A stretch of DNA of 17,077 nt from JAFGPJ01 sp964439135 (GCA_964439135.1 CAYTNN010000084.1:1-17077), one strand, 5' to 3'. Positions 1 to 6,896 are shown, numbered from the stretch's first letter. The notes: generated from the sequence alone by a model not told the origin. Numbers and translations are program-made.

Positions 1-74
1 ATAAGGGGAGCCATCCTGTTTGTGTTGATTAGCGTTAGCATTTTAGCTGATCGAGTTACTGTTTCGAATAAAAT

Positions 75-107
75 GAAAAAAGGCTGGTATCCGGGACCAG
101 CCTTTTT
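75..107 (-). terminator. Rho-independent terminator, probably bidirectional
   Basis: GGCTGGT (82-88) pairs with ACCAGCC (96-102) around a 7-nt loop. A-runs on the left and T-runs on the right extend the stem, so each strand ends the hairpin in a U-tract. It starts 32 bases past the stop of the minus-strand porin gene and would end that transcript. It could also end a plus-strand transcript entering from the left. Bases 1-74 show nothing else I can identify. Confidence 0.85.
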
Positions 108-138
108 GGAGATTCAGCTAATATTTTCCGAATCGTTT

Positions 139-972
139 TTAGAATTTGTACGTCAGACTTAAGTTGGCCCAGGTCTCGTTCTGGTCATTTACTGAACTAT
201 CCATTGAGATCTGGTGATAAATTCCGGGAGTCAGGACGAGCTCCTCTAATAAGTCGAAGCCTGTTGATATCCCGAAGACCGCGTTCGACCAATCATGGTC
301 GACATCCTGGCCGCCCGGACCAACACCATCGTTGTAGACAAACTCTGCGTGAAGATTCAAGACCTGCTCAGGAGTGTCAGGAAGGATGCCACCGACCGTC
401 AGGGGATAATCCAGCATGAAGATATGCGCCCAGCCGGATGCGGTGCCTCTGCTCGGTTGCGGGGGGCTAGTGCTCAGATCAAGGTTGCTCGCGACCAAAG
501 ACCCGCCGCTGTTCGGCCAGAGCTTCACAAGAACGTAACTCGGTACGAGACCACCAGGACACACCTTTGGTAAGGAAATAACGGTATGGATTTCCTGTAA
601 ATCGGCATCCGACTGGCTCAGTTCTGGAAAATTGTAGTAGACCCACCCGAGCCTGTACATCAAGGCATAAGCTTCATCCTGGAACACGCCGTTTTGGTAG
701 TACAACGTGTAGTCCCAGCGTTCGGCAGCTTCATATCCGCTCGAATTGGCCCTGTGGCCCATGATGTTGACTCCAAGGCCCGTGCCGAACAGGTCCAGGT
801 CGAGACTGGGCTGCACGGCGCTCTTGTCGTTGTAAACATCGAAACCTCGCCAGATATACTTACTCTGATAGGTCAGGTCGACCGATCCGTGCAGCTCCGA
901 GTCCTGGGCCTGAGCGAAACCCACTACACAAAACAAAACTACGGCTGCTAATAAAACTCCTTGCTTCTTCAT
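139..972 (-). CDS. TorF-like outer-membrane porin, exported beta-barrel protein
   Basis: About 277 residues. A Sec signal peptide (MKKQGVLLAAVVLFCVVGFAQA) with likely cleavage at AQA|QD near residue 21 precedes a mature start of the kind seen in the TorF/Gcw_chp family of putative porins: a strand with SKYIWRGF, then a run of alternating strands. The last strand ends in Tyr-Lys-Phe, the terminal aromatic used as the outer-membrane assembly signal. There are two ATGs, at 978 and 972. The AAGGAG (979-984) abuts the first but lies 6 bases from the second, so I chose 972. The middle (roughly residues 135-180) is rich in Pro, Ser and Gly and probably forms a long loop. The gene sits alone between a possible leader ORF and a hairpin terminator. 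What it transports cannot be told from the sequence. Confidence 0.8.
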   Translation of the reverse strand: MKKQGVLLAAVVLFCVVGFAQAQDSELHGSVDLTYQSKYIWRGFDVYNDKSAVQPSLDLDLFGTGLGVNIMGHRANSSGYEAAERWDYTLYYQNGVFQDEAYALMYRLGWVYYNFPELSQSDADLQEIHTVISLPKVCPGGLVPSYVLVKLWPNSGGSLVASNLDLSTSPPQPSRGTASGWAHIFMLDYPLTVGGILPDTPEQVLNLHAEFVYNDGVGPGGQDVDHDWSNAVFGISTGFDLLEELVLTPGIYHQISMDSSVNDQNETWANLSLTYKF

Positions 973-982
973 GCTCATCTCC

Positions 983-1063
983 TTATAAAATCTTTTCTTG
1001 AACTTCTTGTTGCCTTCTTAAAAAATCCCATTATCAACGCTAATTATGATCACACCACCCATC
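983..1063 (-). CDS. Possible 26-codon leader ORF upstream of the porin gene
   Basis: ATG at 1063 is preceded by a full AGGAGG (1067-1072) at a tight 3-base spacing. The frame runs 26 codons, starting MGGVIIISVDNGIF and ending QEKIL, then TAA (983-985). That stop directly precedes the AAGGAG used by the porin gene, so ribosomes ending here would sit on the next ribosome-binding site. This would suit translational coupling or a leader-peptide control. The peptide is too short for a family call and shows no run of a single amino acid as in classic attenuators. The short spacing is a weakness; the AGGAGG could be chance. Confidence 0.35.
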
Positions 1064-1127
1064 TACCTCCTATAAATATTATCGTTATAACACTATAAAA
1101 CAATAGAAAAAAAGCTTCTTTATATTA

Positions 1128-1352
1128 TTTTTTCGCACAAGCTGAGCCGAAAAAGCGGGACAAAAGTGTAACCATGTGTGTAAAAAAAGGCTGCAAACCT
1201 ATAGCTCACAGCCTTTTATGCATGTTTCGCTTATATTTTGTCAAACAAATAACAAACGTAACAGATCGTACTTATGATTAATACCTGTAGACGAGGTTCG
1301 CTCCAAGCACATCAGCATCGCCGGTAAACTGATACTCAATGCAGAGAGGAAG
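1128..1352 (-). repeat. Downstream copy of a ~225-bp repeat (partner at 2315-2540)
   Basis: This stretch covers the last ~25 codons of the beta-barrel gene at 1278-2198, its terminator, and a further block beginning TTTTTTCGCACA on the plus strand. Base by base it aligns with 2315-2540 with only scattered substitutions and small indels. In this copy the coding part is intact. Between 985 and 1128, upstream of the porin gene, the DNA is AT-rich and includes the 8-bp palindrome GTTATAAC (1084-1091). No clear promoter could be chosen there. Confidence 0.85.
1183..1217 (-). terminator. Rho-independent terminator after the first beta-barrel paralog
   Basis: AAAAGGCTG (1185-1193) pairs perfectly with CAGCCTTTT (1209-1217) across a 15-nt loop. 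Read on the minus strand, the stem is followed by a run of seven T. It lies about 60 bases past the stop at 1278. The same stem is used after the second paralog. Confidence 0.88.
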
Positions 1353-2198
1353 GTTCTTGGCGAGATCAACCTGTGCGCCAATGTAGGCACCAAAATTTGA
1401 CTGTTCCTCAATATCTCCCGAACGTTCTTCAGAATAGTTTGTGTCCGTAACCGTAATATGTGGAGTTGACGACCTATCAACCTCTATTTTTTCACCACTA
1501 CGTTCCATATCATAATCTCCACTCACTAAGTGGTAGAACGGACCTCCATAAATCGAAAAATCCTCCGTCAGCTTGTAAGTCGGGCCTACCGCAAATTTCA
1601 ATTGATAATAGTCAATCTCCCAGGTGCTGGTAGTACCTATGGTCTCATCAATAAGATTAATACCAGAGATCTCATCCTTTTTCACGATACGCTTTTCCTC
1701 GTAAAAGTCACCGTCAGCTTTTGCCCAAGTCATCTGGAACAGCGCACCTAACTTAAGGTTCCCCTCTTCGTAAAAGGTCGCTTTGGCACCCAAACCATAG
1801 GCAAATTCGTAGTTGCCATCCATGTCATTCGCGTCGAAGTCAGCCATGCCCAAACGCAGGAAAACTTCCAATTTGTCGGAGACACCGTAGCCTAAATTGG
1901 CGAAAATCATATTGCTTTCGAACTTCTCCTTAAATTTGAGCTTTTCAGGATCTACTTGGAATTCCCTGTCATAATCAGGTTGTCTAGCACCATCGTAATA
2001 AACATTCTGAAGAGTTAGAGATGTCCGCTCGCTATCTACATCGATACCTATTTCGGAATTAGAGTATTCGAGACCGACACCATACTTGCCTGTTTCCAGG
2101 CCGGCCGCCGGGGGGCCCATCGTCGTAGCGAGAGTACCTGAACTGCACAAGCCAACCACGATAAGCATTAGACCTAACCACAACATTTTCCTTTCCAT
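1278..2198 (-). CDS. Exported outer-membrane beta-barrel protein (paralog 1)
   Basis: About 306 residues. I place the start at ATG 2198: it opens a normal signal peptide (MERKMLWLGLMLIVVGLCSSGTLA, cleavage near residue 24) and has AAGGG 7 bases upstream. An in-frame ATG at 2243 would add 15 residues in front of the signal peptide and looks wrong. The mature protein alternates short aromatic strands with acidic loops and ends in Tyr-Arg-Tyr. It shares with the next gene the blocks GYGVxDxxEVxxxLGxAD, YGGPFYxxxSGDxD, SNxGxxxGAQ and FTGD, so the two are paralogs. I do not recognise a named family beyond a generic OMP beta-barrel, and the substrate is unknown. A long charged insert (about residues 165-190 and 230-255) is not matched well in the paralog. 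Confidence 0.75.
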   Translation of the reverse strand: MERKMLWLGLMLIVVGLCSSGTLATTMGPPAAGLETGKYGVGLEYSNSEIGIDVDSERTSLTLQNVYYDGARQPDYDREFQVDPEKLKFKEKFESNMIFANLGYGVSDKLEVFLRLGMADFDANDMDGNYEFAYGLGAKATFYEEGNLKLGALFQMTWAKADGDFYEEKRIVKKDEISGINLIDETIGTTSTWEIDYYQLKFAVGPTYKLTEDFSIYGGPFYHLVSGDYDMERSGEKIEVDRSSTPHITVTDTNYSEERSGDIEEQSNFGAYIGAQVDLAKNLPLCIEYQFTGDADVLGANLVYRY

Positions 2199-2263
2199 AA
2201 TCCTTCCCTTCCGATAAATATTGTTTCCTATTGTCACTATCACAATCTTAACTTAGCGCATTG

Positions 2264-2320
2264 CGTCAAACACTATATGGCTACTTCATAACGTATATAA
2301 ACCCATTTATCGCCTTTTTT
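2264..2320 (-). repeat. Upstream copy of a ~60-bp conserved promoter-region block (partner at 3491-3551)
   Basis: On the plus strand it runs from CGTCAAACACT to CGCCTTTTTT. The block at 3491-3551 matches it at most positions with a few small indels, including the core AACGTATATA. Each copy lies 65-110 bases upstream of a beta-barrel gene on the minus strand, so it probably carries their shared promoter or operator. On the minus strand a TATAGT and a TTTGACG occur here, but no clean -35/-10 pair can be chosen. The rest of 2199-2560 is accounted for by this block, the repeat at 2315-2540 and the gene remnant. Confidence 0.7.
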
Positions 2321-2371
2321 CGCACAGGTTGAGCCTGAAAAGCGGGACAAATGCACATTTTTATGTACAAA

Positions 2372-2404
2372 AAAAGGCTGCACACCTGTAGCTTACAGCC
2401 TTTT
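2372..2404 (-). terminator. Rho-independent terminator after the second beta-barrel paralog
   Basis: AAAAGGCTG (2372-2380) pairs with CAGCCTTTT (2396-2404) across a 15-nt loop; on the minus strand a T-run follows. It lies about 155 bases past the stop of the gene at 2561, with the stranded gene tail in between, so the transcript of that gene should carry the remnant as 3' UTR. Confidence 0.87.
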
Positions 2405-2464
2405 ATACCTGTTTCACTTACTTTTTGTCAAACAAAAAACAAACGGTTCAGATCAAACTTATGG

Positions 2465-2540
2465 TTAAATCTGTAGACGAGGCTCACACTTAAGTACATC
2501 AGCATTGCCGTTAAACTGATACTCAACACAGAGAGGAAAC
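2465..2540 (-). pseudogene. Stranded, frameshifted 3' end of a beta-barrel gene
   Basis: Read on the minus strand it encodes PLCVEYQFNGNADVL, matching PLCIEYQFTGDADVL near the C-terminus of paralog 1. A one-base insertion then shifts the frame and a compensating deletion follows, giving KCEPRLQI and TAA instead of GANLVYRY. No start or body is attached. It begins 20 bases after the stop codon of the intact gene at 2561-3379. It is best read as the leftover end of a former copy of paralog 1. Confidence 0.75.
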
Positions 2541-2560
2541 TCTCAGAGTATCAGGTAAGC

Positions 2561-3379
2561 TTAAAATGGCATAGCAATCCCTGCACCAATCGCCCAGCCA
2601 TCGCCTGTGAAAGAAAGCTCGGTCGTTATATCGTACTTTTCCATCAAGGTGCATTGTGCGCCGACAAAGCCACCGATGTTACTGTCCGCTTCAAGATCGC
2701 CGCTTAATTTCGTGATACTCGTTGTTGCTCCAATTGTCTCCGTATACGTATATTTGTAGTCTATATCTCCTGAGATCATGTAATAAAACGGTCCGCCATA
2801 AAGGTTCCAGCCGCCCATATCAACCGTAGGTCCAACGGCAATCAGAAGATCGTAGTCTGCGTAGTCAAAGGTTTCTTTATATGTTTCTGTCCCATCTACG
2901 GAGGCGCTTGAACTATCCCAGCTTGTATCCAGCCAGTTCATCTGCAGTGAAGCACCCCAGCGAACAGTGTCTTGTTCATAGAACGTATACCTTGTTCCCC
3001 AACCCCAGGCAAAATCGTTGTCAAAGTTATACCCTTGCCAGGTATCATTAGGATCATCGGATTTCATCTGAGCTTTAACATCAGCAATACCAAGCTGGAC
3101 ATACACTTCCCATGCATCTGTCACACCATAACCAACGCCAGCATAGTAACGCTGGGTTTTGACGTCATTTATTAACAACTTTGTTGATACTGCGGTACCG
3201 TCCTCTGTACCAGCAAACTTCGTTTTTGCCAAATCCATGCTCATATAGGTGTAGTTAACTCCTACATTCCATTGGCCCTTTTCCAACCCCGCTGTTGGTG
3301 TACCAATAAAACCTACCCCAGAAGCACTGACACTCATGATTGCAACAAGCAATCCCAACAACATAGTCATTTTGTACAT
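2561..3379 (-). CDS. Exported outer-membrane beta-barrel protein (paralog 2)
   Basis: 272 residues, opening with a signal peptide (MYKMTMLLGLLVAIMSVSA, cleavage near residue 19-21). AAAGGAG lies 7 bases before the ATG. The mature part starts GFIGTPTAGLEKGQWNVG, a pattern matched in paralog 1 (AGLETGKYGVG). It continues with amphipathic strands and ends in Met-Pro-Phe, with terminal Phe as expected for an outer-membrane barrel. It keeps the paralog blocks GYGVTDAWEV, LGIAD, YGGPFYYMISGD and FTGD but has diverged strongly elsewhere. The flanking DNA of the two genes is nonetheless nearly the same. No function beyond outer-membrane protein can be assigned. Confidence 0.78.
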   Translation of the reverse strand: MYKMTMLLGLLVAIMSVSASGVGFIGTPTAGLEKGQWNVGVNYTYMSMDLAKTKFAGTEDGTAVSTKLLINDVKTQRYYAGVGYGVTDAWEVYVQLGIADVKAQMKSDDPNDTWQGYNFDNDFAWGWGTRYTFYEQDTVRWGASLQMNWLDTSWDSSSASVDGTETYKETFDYADYDLLIAVGPTVDMGGWNLYGGPFYYMISGDIDYKYTYTETIGATTSITKLSGDLEADSNIGGFVGAQCTLMEKYDITTELSFTGDGWAIGAGIAMPF

Positions 3380-3490
3380 CTTTTATCTCCTTTCAACCAA
3401 TGTGATAATTGCCCTCGACAAACAATTCTAAGGCCCTGATCTATTCGGTCCATCTCCACATAAACCGGATGAACCTTACTTTACAAAATA

Positions 3491-3551
3491 CGCCAAACAT
3501 TATTATGGCCACTTCGCAACGTATATATTAACCCCATTTACTGCCTTTTTT
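3491..3551 (-). repeat. Promoter-region block shared with 2264-2320
   Basis: Partner of the block upstream of paralog 1; here it lies 110 bases upstream of paralog 2. Beyond it the similarity stops. The remainder of the divergent gap (3380-3733) holds a 12-bp palindrome GTATATATATAC (3569-3580), a T8-A-T10 run (3611-3629) and the rarA promoter; I see no further gene there. Confidence 0.7.
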
Positions 3552-3697
3552 AATCCCTGAAGATTGGAGTATATATATACCTTTCGTACAAATCAAACGA
3601 AAAAAATGAGTTTTTTTTATTTTTTTTTTGCGTTATCAATATTGATACGCGGCAAAAACGGCCTATACAGTCGGAATCGATCCTCGCAAATTAACCT

Positions 3698-3726
3698 TCG
3701 ACAGTTCTGTATATTCGGCATATAAT
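3698..3726 (+). promoter_or_regulatory. Sigma70-type promoter for the rarA operon
   Basis: TCGACA (3698-3703, five of six bases of the -35 consensus), a 17-bp spacer, and a perfect TATAAT (3721-3726). The expected start of transcription falls at about 3732-3734, on or next to the rarA ATG at 3734. Confidence 0.65.
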
Positions 3727-3733
3727 ATTCCGG

Positions 3734-5161
3734 ATGGATCAAGGTAATGCCAATAATACTCTTTTTAGCGGGCCGGAACAGGCCAATATAGCTTCGGCGG
3801 CGCCGCTCGCGGTCCGGATGCGACCGAGAAAGCTCGGTGAGTTTATCGGACAAAGACACTTTCTTGGGCCCGATAAACTGCTGACAAGGATACTCGAAGC
3901 CGACCGGCTAAGCAGCCTGATATTTTACGGCCCACCCGGTGTCGGCAAGACATCGCTGGCGGCAGTGATTGCAAATTACACGAAAGCCAAATTCTACTAT
4001 CTCAGCGCCCCGTCGGCCAGCGTCAAAGATATCCGTCAAATAATCAGGCTGGCCCGTGACAGGCTCACAGCCGGCGGAGCGAGGACCGTGCTTTTTATCG
4101 ACGAGATTCATCGTTTCAACCGTGCTCAGCAGGATGTCCTGCTGGATGATGTAGAAGCAGGCGTTCTGATTCTCATCGGTGCCACTACTGAAAATCCGTT
4201 TTTTTCGGTCAATTCGCCTCTGATCTCCCGCAGTACGGTCTTTCGTTTCGAGCCGCTTGGCAAGGAGGATGTTCTGCAATTGCTGAAGGCCGCCATTACC
4301 GATACCGAACGGGGACTCGGCAAATTCGATATCGAGGCGGAAGATAAGGCGTTGAAATTTCTTGCAGGAATCTGCGACGGCGATGCCAGAAAGGCCCTGA
4401 CTGCTCTTGAGGTGGGCGTCTTATCACAAGCCGCCCGAAGGCCCGGGGGCCCGAAAAAACGCGATGAAGGACGTATTAAGACCAGGATAAAAATAAAATT
4501 TAATCTCGACGTTGCGACCGAGTCGATACAACAGAAAACGATTGATTATAACGGCACGGGCGATACGCACTATGATTTGGCGAGTGCCCTGCAGAAGAGC
4601 ATGCGTGGTTCCGATCCTGATGCCACCGTTTATTGGCTCGCCCGGATGATAGCAGGCGGTGAGGATACGCGCTTTATTGCCCGCCGGATTGCGATTTGCG
4701 CGGCGGAAGACGTGGGAAACGCCGATCCGATGGCGACAGTTATGGCTGCCGCTGCCGTCCAGATATCTGAGTTTGTGGGTCTGCCGGAAGCCCAATTGGC
4801 GCTGGCGCAGGCAGCGATATATATCGCCTGTGCGCCAAAGTCAAATGCTGTGGCTACTGCTATTTTGCAAGCGATGGCCGATGTGAAAGAGCAGCCGACC
4901 GAACGCGTGCCGGTACATTTGAAAGACAGTCATTATTCGGCTGCGAAAAAAGCCGGTTTTGGAGTTGATTACAAATATCCACATAATTTTAAGGATGGCT
5001 TCGTGCCGCAGGAATATCTACCGGCGGCAATGAAGAAGGAATATTATACTCCGACAGAACGTGGTTGTGAAAAAAAAATGAAGCATTATTTACAAAAGCT
5101 GCAAACCTTGGTACAAAATAGCAAATCTGTCGAAAACAGGGAAGTAGATAAGGATAGGTGA
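3734..5161 (+). CDS. rarA: Replication-associated recombination protein A, AAA+ ATPase
   Basis: RarA/MgsA/WRNIP1-family ATPase acting at stalled replication forks. 475 residues; usual length is about 430-450. After the conserved PLAVRMRPRKLGEFIGQ (24-40) come Walker A GPPGVGKT (66-73), Walker B VLFIDEIHRF (119-128), sensor-1 TTEN (151-154), and SPLISR with the probable arginine finger R166. The C-terminal part carries the family block SALQKSMRGSDPDATVYWLARM and AAEDVGNADP, the tetramerisation domain. Extra length comes from a basic linker at about 235-253 and a polar tail. The start is supported by LFSGPE close to the N-terminus, as in other RarA proteins, although no Shine-Dalgarno precedes it. 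It heads an operon with the cyclo-ligase (one-base gap) and the L,D-transpeptidase. Confidence 0.95.
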   Translation: MDQGNANNTLFSGPEQANIASAAPLAVRMRPRKLGEFIGQRHFLGPDKLLTRILEADRLSSLIFYGPPGVGKTSLAAVIANYTKAKFYYLSAPSASVKDIRQIIRLARDRLTAGGARTVLFIDEIHRFNRAQQDVLLDDVEAGVLILIGATTENPFFSVNSPLISRSTVFRFEPLGKEDVLQLLKAAITDTERGLGKFDIEAEDKALKFLAGICDGDARKALTALEVGVLSQAARRPGGPKKRDEGRIKTRIKIKFNLDVATESIQQKTIDYNGTGDTHYDLASALQKSMRGSDPDATVYWLARMIAGGEDTRFIARRIAICAAEDVGNADPMATVMAAAAVQISEFVGLPEAQLALAQAAIYIACAPKSNAVATAILQAMADVKEQPTERVPVHLKDSHYSAAKKAGFGVDYKYPHNFKDGFVPQEYLPAAMKKEYYTPTERGCEKKMKHYLQKLQTLVQNSKSVENREVDKDR

Positions 5162-5162
5162 T

Positions 5163-5744
5163 ATGGATAAGGCTGAGTTGCGCCGCAAGTTAATGGATTG
5201 CCTGCTCGCTATACCCTCGGAGCAGAGGAATGAAAGAAGCCGAAAAGCATGTCGGAATTTGGTCTCGACAGCAGAATTTCAAGGTGCATCAACGATAATG
5301 ATGTTCCTGTCCCTTCCGCACGAAGTGGACACTTCCGATGCCATACTTCACGCCTGGCAGCTTGGTAAGGCCGTTGCGGCGCCGAAGATTTCCTGGCAGC
5401 AAAGACATATGATACCGGTCCTTATAAACTCGCTGGAAACAGGTTTTTCGACCGGCGCTTCCGGTCTGCGGAATCCGATTGCGGGTATGCCGGTCCCGTT
5501 CGGAGATATTGATCTGGTTGTTACGCCGGCTTTAGGATTCGATAAAAAGGGCAACCGGCTCGGCCGGGGCGGTTCCTACTACGATAGGTTTTTCGCTAAC
5601 GCCGAACTGAAAGCTGACAGATGCGGTTTTGCTTTCGCAGAACAGCTTCTCGACTCAATACCGGTCACAGAGCATGATGAGCCGGTGGAAATATTAGTAA
5701 CCGACGAAGAAATAATGTATTTCAATAACCAGAAAGGAGATTAA
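5163..5744 (+). CDS. 5-formyltetrahydrofolate cyclo-ligase
   Basis: Converts 5-formyl-THF to 5,10-methenyl-THF with ATP, a folate salvage step in the cytosol. 193 residues, normal for the family. LSLPHEVDTS (49-58) is the N-terminal substrate region, VVTPALGFD (119-127) leads into the phosphate-binding loop, and RLGRGGSYYDR (132-142) is the signature (usually GxGGGYYD; here a Ser replaces the third Gly). GFAFAEQLLDSIPVTEHDEPV near the end is also typical. The start lies one base after the rarA TGA, with AGGATAGGTG upstream serving as ribosome-binding site, so translation is probably coupled. The equivalent E. coli gene is fau (ygfA). Confidence 0.93.
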   Translation: MDKAELRRKLMDCLLAIPSEQRNERSRKACRNLVSTAEFQGASTIMMFLSLPHEVDTSDAILHAWQLGKAVAAPKISWQQRHMIPVLINSLETGFSTGASGLRNPIAGMPVPFGDIDLVVTPALGFDKKGNRLGRGGSYYDRFFANAELKADRCGFAFAEQLLDSIPVTEHDEPVEILVTDEEIMYFNNQKGD

Positions 5745-5745
5745 G

Positions 5746-6882
5746 ATGGCCCGTCATCCTTTTGGCCCGCGAGCTGGGCGAAGAACCCGAAACCGGACTT
5801 ATACTATTCTTCTGGCCGTGCTCGTTATTTGTGTGGCAATTGCTTTTTATTACGGTCCTTTCGGCAAGAATGAGGCCGAAACTATTGATCCGACCCCCCA
5901 AGGCGATACAAATATCGATGCAACTGCAGCAGATGAACCCGAGACGCCTTATGAATCCGAGATTGCCAAAGAGCCCGTTTTTACAACAGAACCTAAGGTT
6001 ATCGAAAAACCCGAAATGAATGAAACAACTGCATTTTTACCGCCCGTGGAAGTGGAGAAGCAGCCGGAATTGCCGAAAATTGCACCGGAACCGACGCCCG
6101 GACCAACCGTGGAATCCAATCCGGAAGCTGCTACGCTAATCGCAGATGCTGTGGGACTGCTCAGCGAGAATCCCAGCAAAATTGTAGAAGCACGTGAGAA
6201 GTTGAACCAGGCACTTCGAATGCCGATGAGCCCCCAGCAACGTTCATCCGTCAAAGACCGTCTTTCCAAGCTGTCCGATCAATGGCTGCTTAGTAGAACC
6301 GTCTTGCCTGACGATCCGCTTTGTGAGAATTATCAGGTCAGATCCGGCGACCTGCTTACAACCATCGGTGATAAATACAAGGTGCCGTACGAAATTCTTA
6401 TGACGATTAACCGCATTAGTCGCCCGGAATCATTACAGGCGGGACTACCAATAAAAATCGTTAAAGGCCCATTCCACGCGAAGGTCTATCGTTCAGACTT
6501 TACGATGGACGTTTATCTTCAAAATACTTTCGTTCGAAGTTTTCGAGTTGGCCTGGGCAAGCCCGACATGGAAACACCAACCGGGCTCTGGCGCGTTAAA
6601 TCCGACGGCAAGCTGGAAAAACCGATCTGGACTGATCCCGCAGACGGCAAAACATACCATCCCGAAGACCCGGATTATCCTTTAGGTTCGAGATGGATCG
6701 CGCTGGAGGGTCTCTCCGGAGAGGCCAAAAACAGGACGGGCTTCGCCATCCACGGTACAAAGGAACCGGAACAAATCGGCTCTGCTGGCTCTAAGGGGTG
6801 CATCCGCATGCATAACGGTGACGCAATACTTGTTTATAATATGATGTTCCCGGGCCTATCGCAGGTGGAAGTCGTAGACTGA
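5746..6882 (+). CDS. Membrane-anchored LysM L,D-transpeptidase (YkuD domain)
   Basis: 378 residues. A basic cytoplasmic start is followed by one membrane helix (about 20-36). Next come a long Pro/Glu/Thr linker (about 43-125) that would span periplasmic space, a short helical stretch (126-185), and a LysM domain starting YQVRSGDLLTTIGDKY (196-239). The YkuD catalytic domain (about 245-377) holds His336 of FAIHGT and Cys352 and Arg354 of SKGCIRM, the full catalytic signature. It would form 3-3 cross-links or attach proteins to peptidoglycan. AAAGGAG precedes the ATG; the gap to the cyclo-ligase stop is one base. No terminator hairpin was found behind it. Confidence 0.92.
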   Translation: MARHPFGPRAGRRTRNRTYTILLAVLVICVAIAFYYGPFGKNEAETIDPTPQGDTNIDATAADEPETPYESEIAKEPVFTTEPKVIEKPEMNETTAFLPPVEVEKQPELPKIAPEPTPGPTVESNPEAATLIADAVGLLSENPSKIVEAREKLNQALRMPMSPQQRSSVKDRLSKLSDQWLLSRTVLPDDPLCENYQVRSGDLLTTIGDKYKVPYEILMTINRISRPESLQAGLPIKIVKGPFHAKVYRSDFTMDVYLQNTFVRSFRVGLGKPDMETPTGLWRVKSDGKLEKPIWTDPADGKTYHPEDPDYPLGSRWIALEGLSGEAKNRTGFAIHGTKEPEQIGSAGSKGCIRMHNGDAILVYNMMFPGLSQVEVVD

Positions 6883-6896
6883 GATTCTGTATCGCG

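Larger units (their letters stand above)
2315..2540 (-). repeat. Upstream copy of the ~225-bp repeat (partner at 1128-1352)
   Basis: It aligns along its whole length with 1128-1352: the block TTTTTTCGCACA, a GCGGGACAAA motif, the terminator hairpin, a shared TTTTGTCAAACAAA stretch, and a broken copy of the last codons of paralog 1. Unlike its partner, the coding part here is not attached to an intact gene. A neighbouring different gene stops 20 bases away. Confidence 0.85.

Noticed and set aside
1..162. Plus-strand frame open from the left edge through the terminator
   Set aside because: It runs through a strong hairpin and the 3' end of the porin gene; no start or recognisable motif.
3617..3859. 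Minus-strand 80-codon ORF overlapping the start of rarA
   Set aside because: Antisense to the conserved RarA N-terminus and its promoter, ends in a Lys-rich homopolymer product, no ribosome-binding site.
5100..5165. 6S RNA next to the folate cyclo-ligase gene, as in gammaproteobacteria
   Set aside because: The gene is preceded directly by rarA with one base between; there is no room for an RNA gene and no 6S-like fold.
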